NCBI RefSeq assembly: GCF_003815715.1
Contig: NZ_CP033922.1
Coordinates: 2,014,001 to 2,078,000 of the forward strand
Direction of reading: 5' to 3'
DNA length: 64,000 bases
Source of the DNA: Chryseobacterium sp. G0162
GTDB taxonomy: Bacteria > Bacteroidota > Bacteroidia > Flavobacteriales > Weeksellaceae
Shown here: positions 35,397 through 44,392 of the stretch, in pieces
Layout of the letters: each line of letters begins with the position of its first letter
How positions within the stretch are numbered: the first letter of the stretch is position 1
Notes under the pieces: generated by a model
What the model was told of the DNA's origin: nothing
What the model saw: only the letters and a program-made list of their open reading frames with translations
Databases searched by the model: none
Position numbers and translations under genes: made by a program

Positions 35397-35417
35397 TTTT
35401 TTAATTCTATTTTATTA

Positions 35418-36647
35418 TTAATGTTCGTGCTCTCCTGAATTCACTAATTTGGCATTCACAAAAAAGGCAGATTTCACTACTATTTTAGCGTTATCCGGAA
35501 TATTCCCAACTGGAGTAATAGCAGTATATCCCATATCCGAAGTTCCTTTCACTACTTCTATTTTTTCAAAGTTTAAAGTTTTAGAATGTGGTTTTCCTTT
35601 TTCGTCATGTTCTTCCTCCATTTTTTTATCAGTCTGAATAAAGACATAGAATTTCCCGTCTGCCTCTACGATGGCTTCGGTAGGAACAGCAGGTGTTGTG
35701 CTCTTATCAAGGCTTACAATCCCGGTAATATTCATTCCATCGATCAATCCGGCTTTATTTCCGATCACTTCGCAGTGCATTGAAATGGTTTTGCTCTCAT
35801 TTTCAAAAGAAGAGCCAATGCTATAAATTTTTGCATCGTATTCTGTTTCGGGATTATTGGTCAGTTTGAAATGCACAATCTGTCCTACTCTCATCTTTGG
35901 AAGATCTTTCTCAAACACCTGAAGATCCAGGTGAATAGAACCGTTATCAATTACTGTAGCCACAGGAGATGAAATATCTACATAGCTTCCTATCTGTGCC
36001 GTTATCCCACTAATTGTACCACTGATTGGGGCGGTAATTACCAAACCGGACCTCATGTTACCATTGTTTACATTTCCCGGATTGATTCCCATCATTTGAA
36101 GTTGTTTCAAAAGGGACGCTCTTTTGGTTCTTAGGGTTTTCAGTTCTGCATCGGCATTTTGAAGATTTTTCTTAGCTCCGGCATCATTATCAAAAAGCTC
36201 TCTTTGTCTTCTGAACTCCTGCTCAGCATAAGTAATTCTGCTATTGGTGGTTAAATAATCTTCCTGCAGTTGAATATACTCAGGATTGGCGATTGTTGCA
36301 ATCACCTGTCCTTTTTTCACAATGCTTCCTACCTGAATGTTTATTGTTTTAATAATACCTCCATACAGGGAAGTGATGGTTGCTTTATTACTGTTGGGTA
36401 CACTCAGGAGACCATTGGCCTTAATCGTAGAGGTGAGTTCTTTCATTTCTACTGATCCTAAAACAACACCCACAGATTTCATTTGCTCCTCCGTTAAAGA
36501 AGCAATGGTTTGCGGTTCTTCTTCATGCGCAGGTGCTTTCTGTTCTGTTTTTTCAGGAGCTTTTTCTTCTGCAGCTTCTTTTTTTCCGCAGCTTACCGCC
36601 AACAGAGAGATGAGTACAAAGGCTATGATATTATATTTGAGTTTCAT
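35418..36647 (-). CDS. RND efflux periplasmic adaptor (CzcB/CusB type)
   Basis: 409 residues from the ATG at 36647, giving a lipoprotein leader ending LLAVSC; the longer frame to 36692 lacks a leader. A Lys/Glu/Ala-rich linker, then the lipoyl and hairpin domains (GGIIKTINIQVGSIVKKGQVIATI; coiled coil about residues 125-195) and the beta-barrel. His/Glu-rich pieces (EEEHDEKGKPHSK and a terminal GEHEH) suggest metal contact. It bridges the RND pump and the outer-membrane channel, both encoded in the single fused gene just upstream. Confidence 0.9.
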   Translation of the reverse strand: MKLKYNIIAFVLISLLAVSCGKKEAAEEKAPEKTEQKAPAHEEEPQTIASLTEEQMKSVGVVLGSVEMKELTSTIKANGLLSVPNSNKATITSLYGGIIKTINIQVGSIVKKGQVIATIANPEYIQLQEDYLTTNSRITYAEQEFRRQRELFDNDAGAKKNLQNADAELKTLRTKRASLLKQLQMMGINPGNVNNGNMRSGLVITAPISGTISGITAQIGSYVDISSPVATVIDNGSIHLDLQVFEKDLPKMRVGQIVHFKLTNNPETEYDAKIYSIGSSFENESKTISMHCEVIGNKAGLIDGMNITGIVSLDKSTTPAVPTEAIVEADGKFYVFIQTDKKMEEEHDEKGKPHSKTLNFEKIEVVKGTSDMGYTAITPVGNIPDNAKIVVKSAFFVNAKLVNSGEHEH

Positions 36648-36693
36648 ATTTGAATTTTTATTTATGCTAAGGTCGTATGCAATCGACTTCATA

Positions 36694-39600
36694 TTATTTA
36701 TTAATGATTGAGTTAATAGTCACTACAGCCTGATTTACCTGCTGAATGGATTCCAGATATTTTAACTGAATATTGGTTGCTGTTTGCAAGGCAAAAAGGT
36801 ATTCTACATAGGAAATTTCTCCCGTTTTATATCCTAACTGAGCTGCTTTTACAATTTTTTCAGCATTGGGCAGCGCCTGATTGGTATAGTAATCATATTG
36901 CTGTATATCTTGCTGGTATTGATTAAAAGCATTTTCCAACCGGGCAGTAAGCTGCTTCTTTTGCATTCTTGCATTGGTTTCCGCTACCTGCTTATCATAT
37001 TCCAGTGCCTGCATTCTTGCTTTTGTAGCTCCAAATGTCAGTGGAATTGCCACTCCTACCGTTGCCGACTGAAAACGTTTTCCTGAATCATAAAAATTCT
37101 CCTGTCCATTGATGGTATGAAAACCTATCAGTGACTGGTTGGTATATCCCAAACTAAAATCAGGCAGCCCTGTTGCTTTCTCAACCTTTTTATTCTTCTC
37201 CGCAATTTCCATTTCCTGATAGAAAGCTTTTACTGTAGGATTATTCGCAACTACGCTACTATCCAAAACATTTTCAGCTTTCAGAGGTTCATAGTTGGTA
37301 TTGAACGGAACTTCCAAATTTTCAGAAGTATTCAGAAGGGTTTTTAAATTTTTATATGCATTATTTAGGTACACTTCATTCTGTCTTAATAACAAATCGA
37401 TTTCTCCTTTTTGGGTTTCTGCCGTATTGATTTCGATCTTCTTGATATCCCCTGCTTTGAATCTTACGGTTGCAATTCTGATAAATTCATCATAAAAACC
37501 GGCAAGATTGGTCAGTTTTTCTTTATTGTACTGAAAATACTCAATCTGATAATAATAAGTACGAACATCTTTAATCAGTTCGTTGATGGTAACTTCTTTA
37601 TCAATCTGTCTGCTCTTAATATTTTCATTGATGAGCTCTTTTCTGGCTTTAAATAACGTTGGAAAAGGGATACTCTGTGAAATGGCAAAAGACTGGTCAA
37701 ACTTCGGACTGTTGTACTGCCCTAGCTGCGCATCAAAGCTTAATTTGGGAAGTTCTTTAGCCGTTGGGCGCAAAGCTTCTGCTGATTTAATGCTTAAATC
37801 CTTTGATTGTAAGGTTAAATTATTGTTGATCGCCATCTGGACTGCTTCTTCCGCAGAGATTGGTCTGGACTGCGCTTTAAACGTCTGCCCCAGCATCATT
37901 AGTCCCAATACTAGAATGATGGTAAATGATTGCATATTCTTATTCTTTCTCTTCAAGACCTTTGTGTTAAAAATAATGTACAGCATTGGCAGAACAAATA
38001 AAGTAAGGAAGGTAGCCGTTACCAAACCACCAATAACTACGGTTGCCAATGGTTTTTGTACTTCTGCTCCTGCTCCTGTTGAAATAGCCATCGGTAAAAA
38101 TCCAAGTGAAGCTACTGTTGCAGTCATCAGAACAGGTCTTAGCCTTGTTTTCGTTCCTTCAAAAACGCGCTTTAAAATATCGGTTTCACCATCTTTTTCA
38201 AGTTGATTAAAGGTTCCGATCAGTACAATTCCATTAAGTACTGCAACTCCAAACAATGCAATGAATCCAATTCCGGCACTGATACTGAATGGCATATCTC
38301 TTACTAAAAGTGCAAAAACACCTCCAATCGCACTCATTGGAATAGCTGTAAAGATCAAAGCAGCTTGCTTGAATGATTTAAATGTAAAATACAACAACAT
38401 AAAAATAAGCAGTAATGATACAGGAACTGCAATCATCAGACGCTTACTGGCCTCCTGAAGGTTTTCAAACTGTCCGCCATAGGTAAAGTAATATCCGGAT
38501 GGTAATTTCACTTTATCCAGTTTGGTCTGAATATCTTTTACCACACTTTCCACATCTCGTCCTTTAACGTTAAAACCTATTACAATTCTACGTTTTCCCT
38601 GCTCACGGCTAATCTGTGCCGGGCCAAGTTTATAATTTACATTTGCAACCTGCGACAACGGAATCTGAGCTCCAGTAGCTGAGGTTATCATCAGGTTATT
38701 CACATCCGAAATATCGGTTCTGTGAAGACTGTCAAGGCGGACTACCAAATCAAAACGTCTTTCATTTTCAAAAACCTGTCCGGCCGCTTTCCCAGCAAAG
38801 GCAGTACTTACTGCATTGTTGACATCTTCTATATTCAATCCGTAATTGGCAATTCTGGTTCTGTCATATTGTACATTGATCTGCGGCAGACCACTTACTC
38901 TTTCAATCTGAGGTGCAGTAGCTCCATCCACCGTCTGAATAATCTTTCCAACCTTATCAGCATACACTGCTAACGAATCTAAGTTTTCACCAAATATTTT
39001 CACCGCAACATCCTGTCTGATCCCTGTCATCAATTCATTAAAACGCATCTGAATAGGCTGGTTTTTCTCAAAAAACACTCCGGGAATGGTTTCCAGTTTT
39101 TCACTGATCTCATCTGCCAGCTCATTGTAGGATTTTTTGGTCTTCCATTCGCTTTGTGGCTTTAAAACAACAATCATGTCGGTAGCTTCTGGCGGCATTG
39201 GGTCCGTAGGAACTTCAGCAGATCCGGTTTTTCCGACTACCATTTTCACCTCATCAAATTGTTTGATAATTCTTGAAGCCTGCATTGAAGTTTCTATACT
39301 CTGGCTAAGTGAACTTCCTTGTGGCAGGATACAATGGAATGCAAAGTCTCCTTCCTGTAGCTGTGGAATAAATTCTCCCCCCATATTTTTAAAGATAAAT
39401 GCTGCAATCACAAAAACGGCTACTGTTGCTGAAACAATAATGTATTTAGCTCTAATTGCTTTTTGTAACAATGGTTGATAAACCTTCTGTATTGCATTCA
39501 TCATTTTATCTGAAAGCGTCTCTTTATGTGAGATTTTTTTAGATAAAAATAATGCACTCATCATCGGAATATAGGTAATGGATAATATCGTAGCTCCAAT

Positions 39601-41052
39601 GATTGCAAAACCTACCGTTTTAGCCATTGGAGTAAACATTTTTCCTTCTACTCCTGCCAGTGTAAGAATCGGAACATAAACAATCAGAATGATAATCTGT
39701 CCGAAAATGGCACTGTTCATCATTTTAGAGGCTGCAGTCCCCACTTCCTGATCCATTTGAACCTGGGTCAGCATCCCTTTATTTTTATTGTGAAGCAAAT
39801 GCAAGGTTGCTTCAACGATAATAACAGCTCCATCCACAATAAGTCCAAAGTCTATTGCTCCTAAACTCATCAGATTGGCACTTACCCCAAAGACATTCAT
39901 CATTCCCAATGCAAATAACAAGGAAAGCGGAATGGCTGAGGCTACAATAAGTCCTGCTCTTAGGTTCCCCAGGAAGACTACAAGAACAAAAATTACAATT
40001 AGGGCTCCTTCCATCAGATTTTTCTCAACAGTACTGATAGCTCTGTCTACCAAATCTGTCCTATCCAAAAATGGTTCAATGACCACATCATCTGGAAGAG
40101 ATTTCTGAATGGTAGGAATCTTTGCTTTAACATTCTCTACCACCTCGTTACTGTTGGCACCTTTCAGCATCATCACTACTCCTCCTACAGCATCTACTTT
40201 TCCGTTATACGTCAAAGCTCCGTATCGAACAGCACTTCCTAGACGAACATCTGCCACGTCTTTCACAAAGATAGGAACACTACCTGTTTCATTTTTTACG
40301 GCTATATTTTTAATATCCTCTAAAGAAGACACCAACCCTATCCCTCTGATAAAGTAAGCATTAGGCTTTTTATCAATATAAGCCCCTCCGGTATTTTGGT
40401 TATTTTTTTCTAACGCGGTAAATATTTCGGTAATACTTGTTCCCATCGCCTTCAGCCGGTTGGGGTCAATGGCTACTTCGTATTGTTTTAATTCTCCTCC
40501 AAAGCTATTGATTTCAGCCACTCCGGGTGTTCCGTTAAGCTGTCTTCGAACAATCCAATCCTGCATGGTTCTAAGTTCCTTGGCATTGTATTTCTTTTCG
40601 CTTCCTTTTTTAGGGTGAAGAATATATTGATATATTTCCCCAAGCCCTGTACTTACAGGAGCCAATTCAGGAGTTCCTACTCCTTTGGGAATTTCCTCAA
40701 CGGCATTTTTTAATTGTTCATTGATGAGCTGTCTGGCAAAGTAAACATCAACATTTTCCTTGAAAACTACTGTAATAACAGAGAGTCCAAATCTTGAAAT
40801 ACTTCTTGTTTCCTGAATATCCGGAACATTAGCAATACTCTGCTCAATGGGAAACGTTACCAATTGTTCCACCTCCTGTCCTGCCAATGTAGGACAAGCC
40901 GTAATAATTTGAACCTGATTATTGGTAATATCCGGTACGGCATCAATGGGTAACTTGGTAGCACTCCATGTTCCCCAAATAACCCATACCAAGGTCATTA
41001 TCCCAATGACAGCCTTGTTCTTGATACTGAATTTTATGATTTTATCTAACAC
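36694..41052 (-). CDS. CzcA/CusA heavy-metal RND pump fused to a TolC/CzcC outer-membrane factor
   Basis: 1452 residues in one uninterrupted frame. Residues 1 to about 1035 are a complete RND pump: VWVIWGTWSATKLPIDAVPDI at the start, proton-relay SLGAIDFGLIVDGAVIIVE in TM4 and 12 membrane helices. From residue 1040 (MQSFTIILVLGLMMLGQTF) a signal-peptide-like segment leads into a TolC-family protein (AEEAVQMAINNNLTL; two repeats of long coiled helices). CzcA and CzcC are normally separate genes. The join, NTKVLKRKNKNMQSF, looks like loss of a stop codon between two adjacent genes. Internal cleavage or internal initiation at Met1040 would be needed for the channel to reach the outer membrane. 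Confidence 0.92.
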   Translation of the reverse strand: MLDKIIKFSIKNKAVIGIMTLVWVIWGTWSATKLPIDAVPDITNNQVQIITACPTLAGQEVEQLVTFPIEQSIANVPDIQETRSISRFGLSVITVVFKENVDVYFARQLINEQLKNAVEEIPKGVGTPELAPVSTGLGEIYQYILHPKKGSEKKYNAKELRTMQDWIVRRQLNGTPGVAEINSFGGELKQYEVAIDPNRLKAMGTSITEIFTALEKNNQNTGGAYIDKKPNAYFIRGIGLVSSLEDIKNIAVKNETGSVPIFVKDVADVRLGSAVRYGALTYNGKVDAVGGVVMMLKGANSNEVVENVKAKIPTIQKSLPDDVVIEPFLDRTDLVDRAISTVEKNLMEGALIVIFVLVVFLGNLRAGLIVASAIPLSLLFALGMMNVFGVSANLMSLGAIDFGLIVDGAVIIVEATLHLLHNKNKGMLTQVQMDQEVGTAASKMMNSAIFGQIIILIVYVPILTLAGVEGKMFTPMAKTVGFAIIGATILSITYIPMMSALFLSKKISHKETLSDKMMNAIQKVYQPLLQKAIRAKYIIVSATVAVFVIAAFIFKNMGGEFIPQLQEGDFAFHCILPQGSSLSQSIETSMQASRIIKQFDEVKMVVGKTGSAEVPTDPMPPEATDMIVVLKPQSEWKTKKSYNELADEISEKLETIPGVFFEKNQPIQMRFNELMTGIRQDVAVKIFGENLDSLAVYADKVGKIIQTVDGATAPQIERVSGLPQINVQYDRTRIANYGLNIEDVNNAVSTAFAGKAAGQVFENERRFDLVVRLDSLHRTDISDVNNLMITSATGAQIPLSQVANVNYKLGPAQISREQGKRRIVIGFNVKGRDVESVVKDIQTKLDKVKLPSGYYFTYGGQFENLQEASKRLMIAVPVSLLLIFMLLYFTFKSFKQAALIFTAIPMSAIGGVFALLVRDMPFSISAGIGFIALFGVAVLNGIVLIGTFNQLEKDGETDILKRVFEGTKTRLRPVLMTATVASLGFLPMAISTGAGAEVQKPLATVVIGGLVTATFLTLFVLPMLYIIFNTKVLKRKNKNMQSFTIILVLGLMMLGQTFKAQSRPISAEEAVQMAINNNLTLQSKDLSIKSAEALRPTAKELPKLSFDAQLGQYNSPKFDQSFAISQSIPFPTLFKARKELINENIKSRQIDKEVTINELIKDVRTYYYQIEYFQYNKEKLTNLAGFYDEFIRIATVRFKAGDIKKIEINTAETQKGEIDLLLRQNEVYLNNAYKNLKTLLNTSENLEVPFNTNYEPLKAENVLDSSVVANNPTVKAFYQEMEIAEKNKKVEKATGLPDFSLGYTNQSLIGFHTINGQENFYDSGKRFQSATVGVAIPLTFGATKARMQALEYDKQVAETNARMQKKQLTARLENAFNQYQQDIQQYDYYTNQALPNAEKIVKAAQLGYKTGEISYVEYLFALQTATNIQLKYLESIQQVNQAVVTINSIINK

Positions 41053-41105
41053 GATTTTTATTTAATTTTATTGAAAATATAGGCATACAGTATAGAATAC
41101 TGCAG

Positions 41106-41113
41106 CAAAAATA
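41106..41113 (-). promoter_or_regulatory. -7 element for the CzcA-CzcC gene
   Basis: Minus strand TATTTTTG, 13 bases downstream of the operator at 41127-41141, exactly as at the ATPase promoter. Confidence 0.6.
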
Positions 41114-41126
41114 TCATGAAAACCTC

Positions 41127-41141
41127 TGCAATGGTATTGCA
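41127..41141. promoter_or_regulatory. Palindromic operator TGCAATGGTATTGCA
   Basis: 6-3-6 inverted repeat 75 bases upstream of the CzcA-CzcC ATG. Together with its right flank it matches the site at 32397-32411 (TGCAATGsTATTGCAAAsTTTCAAG shared). It covers the -33 region of a TAnnTTTG promoter. Confidence 0.75.
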
Positions 41142-41189
41142 AAGTTTCAAGTAGGCTTAGAAAGCATAACTTTCTAACAATCAATAAAA

Positions 41190-41513
41190 TTAAATTTTAG
41201 GAGGCTGCCAGATAGGATCGTATATCTGGTAAGCGAAGTCGTTTTTGTGAAATAAGATTTTCTTTGAAAAATAAGCAGGAATCTGCTCAGGGAGTTCTAA
41301 TAAAGGATCCATTTTAAATGCAGAAACTGTCATCTGGCAACAGCTGCAAGCACACAATGGTGAGCAAATATCTCCTTGGTCTGTAGAATGAGTCTCAGAA
41401 ATACTTAAAGAAATACTTTTGTTTCCTGAATTTAATGGATGAGACAAGTCTTCACATGGCATCAATGATAACGCCATGAAATAAATTGCCAGTATCCATC
41501 TTAACAGGTTCAT
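41190..41513 (-). CDS. Small Cys-rich exported protein of the metal operon
   Basis: 107 residues. A leader (MNLLRWILAIYFMALSLMPC) precedes a Cys cluster CSPLCACSCCQM (about residues 49-60), suited to metal binding. It ends IYDPIWQPPKI, a Pro-Pro tail like those of the small proteins at 26423 and 28715. Proteins of this kind commonly sit next to Czc/Cus genes in Bacteroidota. I suggest a periplasmic metal-binding role, without direct evidence. It lies 138 bases upstream of the CzcA-CzcC gene, with the operator between them. Confidence 0.75.
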   Translation of the reverse strand: MNLLRWILAIYFMALSLMPCEDLSHPLNSGNKSISLSISETHSTDQGDICSPLCACSCCQMTVSAFKMDPLLELPEQIPAYFSKKILFHKNDFAYQIYDPIWQPPKI

Positions 41514-41760
41514 TGTTACAAAGGTAAAGATTTTTTATAAAACAGGTAATCTATAGGATTTTAAATATATGACAAAAATTAAAAAAAAATAATCTTTACC
41601 GTTTTTTAAAAAACCATATTTATCACTCAATTGTTATTTATTTTCAAAATAAATGCCATACTTCTTAATGTATTCATCACGAAAATATAAAAATCAACAA
41701 TCTCCGTCAAAGCGCCCGCTACACAAAGTCTCCAGACTTTGAACCAATAAATAATAGTAA
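41514..41760. other. AT-rich intergenic region and start of hairpin repeat
   Basis: Gene-free. It holds a possible -7 box for the small Cys protein (TACCTTTG, rc of 41519-41526), although that would give an almost leaderless mRNA. The first half of the hairpin repeat begins at 41715. Nothing else is seen. Confidence 0.4.
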
Positions 41761-41805
41761 TTTTACAAACGTTCTCCAAAGTCGGGAGACTTCGGAGAGC
41801 AGGAG
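41715..41805 (+). repeat. Hairpin-forming direct repeat, left copy
   Basis: About 90 bases: hairpin AAAGTCTCCAGACTTT, an AT-rich spacer (aataaataatagtaatttt), then CTCCAAAGTCGGGAGACTTCGGAG as a second hairpin. The copy at 42614-42703 has the same order and roughly 80% identity by eye. Direct orientation; the two copies bound the toxin/immunity-like cassette. Confidence 0.8.
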
Positions 41806-42066
41806 TCTATAAATGTTTCATCACCTAAACCATATGGAGTTGATGTTGAAATGGAACCTTTTATAAGTCCATCGAAAGTACACTTGGGACAGGCAGCAGG
41901 TGGTAATCGTGGTGGTGGATATATAGAATTTACAGTCCCTAAATCGGGGGTAACCCCTACTCCTCATATTGGTGGTACAGGAAATTCTGGCAGAATTCTG
42001 ATAGAAGGTCGTATGCAATTGGATATAAGAAGTTTGAACCCAAAATATGTTAAACGTTGGTGGTAG
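41761..42066 (+). pseudogene. C-terminal fragment of a secreted/polymorphic toxin-like protein
   Basis: The frame is open from 41761 (just after an in-frame TAA) to the stop at 42066. The first ATG is at 41851, giving 71 residues. Sequence beginning VEMEPFISPSKVHLGQAAGG and later GGGYIEFTVPKSGV reads like the end of a larger protein, and the upstream codons run through the repeat without a start codon. The Y-I-E-F strand recalls ADP-ribosyltransferase-type polymorphic toxins, but that is a weak resemblance. The gene 16 bases downstream looks like its immunity partner. I treat it as an orphan toxin C-terminus rather than an intact gene. Confidence 0.5.
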
Positions 42067-42082
42067 CCTTTTTAATGAAAAT

Positions 42083-42649
42083 ATGAAAAAAATAAAATTA
42101 GAATATAACCTCTGTGTATTTTTATTTGCTTATTTAAATCAAGCAGACTTATCATTACACAGAGCAGGATGGACAAGTATCAGAGAATTGAAAAATTTTT
42201 ATTCAAATCAGGTAAACCCTAAAGAAGTAGTAAATTTTTTAATATTAAATGCTGATATAAATGTTAATAAATTAGAATATTATTACGGAATAAAAGAGTA
42301 TGGTTTTAAAAACATCATACTTTCCCGAATAAATTTTTTACTAGGATTTCCTCCTATCTTTCTTAAGGATGAAATTTATTACATATGCAAAAAATTATTA
42401 GATTTTGCAGAGATGCTTGAAAAAGACACTGAGGTTCATCCATTGGAAATGGAAAAATTAAGAATAGAGCTATCAAAATTTTCTTTTGATATATTAAGGT
42501 ATAAAATATCTCATAAAGATTATAGTAAAACATTAAAAATTGAACATTACATGCAACATGATGGGCTACAGGACATTAAAATCAAAGAATTTATAAAAAA
42601 GCTTCCTGATTCCCCCGCTGCGCAAAGTCTCAAGGCTTTGAGTAAATAA
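42083..42649 (+). CDS. Probable immunity-like protein of an orphan toxin cassette
   Basis: 188 residues from the ATG at 42083 (MKKIKLEYNLCVFLFAYL). Predicted mostly helical, acidic/lysine-rich, with no signal peptide. No known family is recognised. The codons are more AT-rich than in neighbouring genes, a sign of transfer. The last 12 residues (about DSPAAQSLKALSK) are encoded by the first hairpin of the right-hand repeat, so the present C-terminus was probably created by repeat insertion or recombination. Placement directly after a toxin-like C-terminus suggests immunity; unproven. Confidence 0.6.
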   Translation: MKKIKLEYNLCVFLFAYLNQADLSLHRAGWTSIRELKNFYSNQVNPKEVVNFLILNADINVNKLEYYYGIKEYGFKNIILSRINFLLGFPPIFLKDEIYYICKKLLDFAEMLEKDTEVHPLEMEKLRIELSKFSFDILRYKISHKDYSKTLKIEHYMQHDGLQDIKIKEFIKKLPDSPAAQSLKALSK

Positions 42650-42703
42650 ATAAAAGTAATTTATAAACATTCTCCAAAGCTGGAGACCTCGGAGAGTAGG
42701 GTT
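42614..42703 (+). repeat. Hairpin-forming direct repeat, right copy
   Basis: Same structure as 41715-41805: CAAAGTCTCAAGGCTTTG hairpin, AT spacer, TCTCCAAAGCTGGAGACCTCGGAGA hairpin. Its left end supplies the last codons of the immunity-like gene. Confidence 0.8.
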
Positions 42704-42789
42704 CTTTGGCGAAAATAATGTTTGTATTATCTTTTGTCAAAGTATATAAAAATTAATTACAAACAGAACTTTTTTATTGATACAATGAT

Positions 42790-42822
42790 AAATGGCTGCC
42801 TTATTTTAAGACAGCCATTTTA
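42790..42822 (+). terminator. Hairpin terminator downstream of the cassette
   Basis: AAATGGCTG, 13-base loop, CAGCCATTT followed by TATAT. It is weak as a plus-strand terminator because the T-run is short. Confidence 0.5.
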
Positions 42823-42825
42823 TAT

Positions 42826-42849
42826 AAAAAACCACCGCAAAAGCAGTGG
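42826..42849 (-). terminator. Terminator of the SusCD operon
   Basis: On the minus strand CCACTGC TTTT GCGGTGG followed by six T, 32 bases beyond the SusD stop codon. Confidence 0.75.
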
Positions 42850-42880
42850 CTAAAAAATCAAATCTAATATGGACTATAGA

Positions 42881-44374
42881 TTATAAATTGGGATTATTTT
42901 CAATTTCCTTCAACGGAATACTGAATAAATAATACGGACTATTCGGAACAAACGGAGTCTTATTCGGAAGATCAAATACGCTATGCCCTTTACCATCCAC
43001 TGTTTTTATTATTCCGTTAGAAGTGGTCACCTGGACTTTAATAGGTTTTCCTCCTGCATCTACAAATGGCTTTCTTTCCACTGTTCCCTGCGTTCTGATA
43101 ATATCTGAAAGTGAGAAGCCTTCTCCAAATAATTCTTTTCTTCTTTCAATCAAAACTTCATTTATCACATCATTTTGTGCTAATGAACCTGTATAAGCAT
43201 TAGCATTTCTTGCTGCTCTTAATTGATTTAAAACAGCTACTGCCTGAGCTGGATTTCCATTTCTTGCTTCTGACTCAGCTTCAATCAGGTACATTTCAGC
43301 CGCTCTCATATAAACAATATCTGCAATAAGTGTTGACTTAAACTTGAATTTAGCATATCTCAACAATCCTTCCCTTGCTGGAAGTCCATCCCATGAAAAT
43401 AACTCAGATCTGATATCATTGCTATCAAACAGTTTTTTAAAATAAGGATCGGCCATGAAACTGTAATAATAACTCCCTGATGAAGACACATCCAGATAAT
43501 GGAAGGCATAACTTGCATCCGACATCTCTTGCGTCTGTGCATGCCCCCAGATCCATTCTCCATTATTAATATCATTGAACCCTTCCTTATATTTTTCCGG
43601 AGTCATCAATGCAAAACCTTCTCTTGCTGTTTTTGCAGCAGCAGCAGCTTTAGTCCATTCTCCGGTATTCAAATAAACTCTTGCTAAAATCCCGTTGACA
43701 ACGTTACGGTTGATCTTATCCTTTTTATTTCTTGTATAATTCTTCAATAAGTTATCAGCATCCGTAAGATCACTTTTAATCAAAGTATAAATATCTTCCA
43801 GGCTGGATTTTTTCTTTGCAACACTACTTGTTGATGAAGGCTCTGTATAGATTGGAGCCGTTAAAGCCGATTTATCTTTTAGGTAGCTGAACTGATAAAA
43901 GCTGGCAATATTCAGATAACAGAACGCACGCAATGCTTTTGCCTGACCTTTTACCTGATCTTTCTTTGCCTGGCTTCCCTCTGCTGCATCAATTTTGGCA
44001 ATAACATTATTCATATTATTGATGGTGGAATATAACATTGTCCAGATAAATAAAGGACGAGCCGCTGTATTATTCACCATTTCTGTAAAATCATAGGTCG
44101 ATGAAAAGCCATACTTATTGGTTAACACAGCTACATCGCTTCCCATAGCATCACTTGCTCTTAATACAGTTGAATACCCGATATTAGCAAAAGTAGTTCC
44201 GTCATTATTGAATTTCGCCCAGGTTCCGTTAATTACTGTTTCTGCACTTTCAGCTGTTTTAAAAACTTCTACACTATTCGCCTGATCCGTAGGAGCAGTA
44301 TCCATCTCACTTTCACAACTTGTGAGTGACCATAATCCTATTAATGCAAAAGATAAATATTTTAATTGTTTCAT
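42881..44374 (-). CDS. SusD/RagB family nutrient-binding outer-membrane lipoprotein
   Basis: 497 residues with a lipoprotein signal (LIGLWSLTSC). The SusD-like N-terminal TPR region (about residues 60-250; FIWTMLYSTINNMNNVIAKI, LRAFCYLNIASFYQF) is followed by the C-terminal region with YMRAAEMYLIEAESEARNG and ELFGEGFSLSDIIRTQG. SusD forms the lid of the SusC barrel and captures the ligand. No glycoside hydrolase or peptidase gene is nearby. It lies 18 bases downstream of the SusC gene and shares its SAM-I-type leader, so the ligand may be a sulfur compound or peptide rather than a glycan. Confidence 0.92.
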   Translation of the reverse strand: MKQLKYLSFALIGLWSLTSCESEMDTAPTDQANSVEVFKTAESAETVINGTWAKFNNDGTTFANIGYSTVLRASDAMGSDVAVLTNKYGFSSTYDFTEMVNNTAARPLFIWTMLYSTINNMNNVIAKIDAAEGSQAKKDQVKGQAKALRAFCYLNIASFYQFSYLKDKSALTAPIYTEPSSTSSVAKKKSSLEDIYTLIKSDLTDADNLLKNYTRNKKDKINRNVVNGILARVYLNTGEWTKAAAAAKTAREGFALMTPEKYKEGFNDINNGEWIWGHAQTQEMSDASYAFHYLDVSSSGSYYYSFMADPYFKKLFDSNDIRSELFSWDGLPAREGLLRYAKFKFKSTLIADIVYMRAAEMYLIEAESEARNGNPAQAVAVLNQLRAARNANAYTGSLAQNDVINEVLIERRKELFGEGFSLSDIIRTQGTVERKPFVDAGGKPIKVQVTTSNGIIKTVDGKGHSVFDLPNKTPFVPNSPYYLFSIPLKEIENNPNL

Positions 44375-44392
44375 TGTTTCAAATGTTAAGGG

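Noticed and set aside
37583..38206. 207-codon open frame on the plus strand inside the CzcA-CzcC gene
   Set aside because: Antisense to a clearly real RND/TolC coding sequence; Cys/Ser-rich composition without any domain. Shadow of the real gene.
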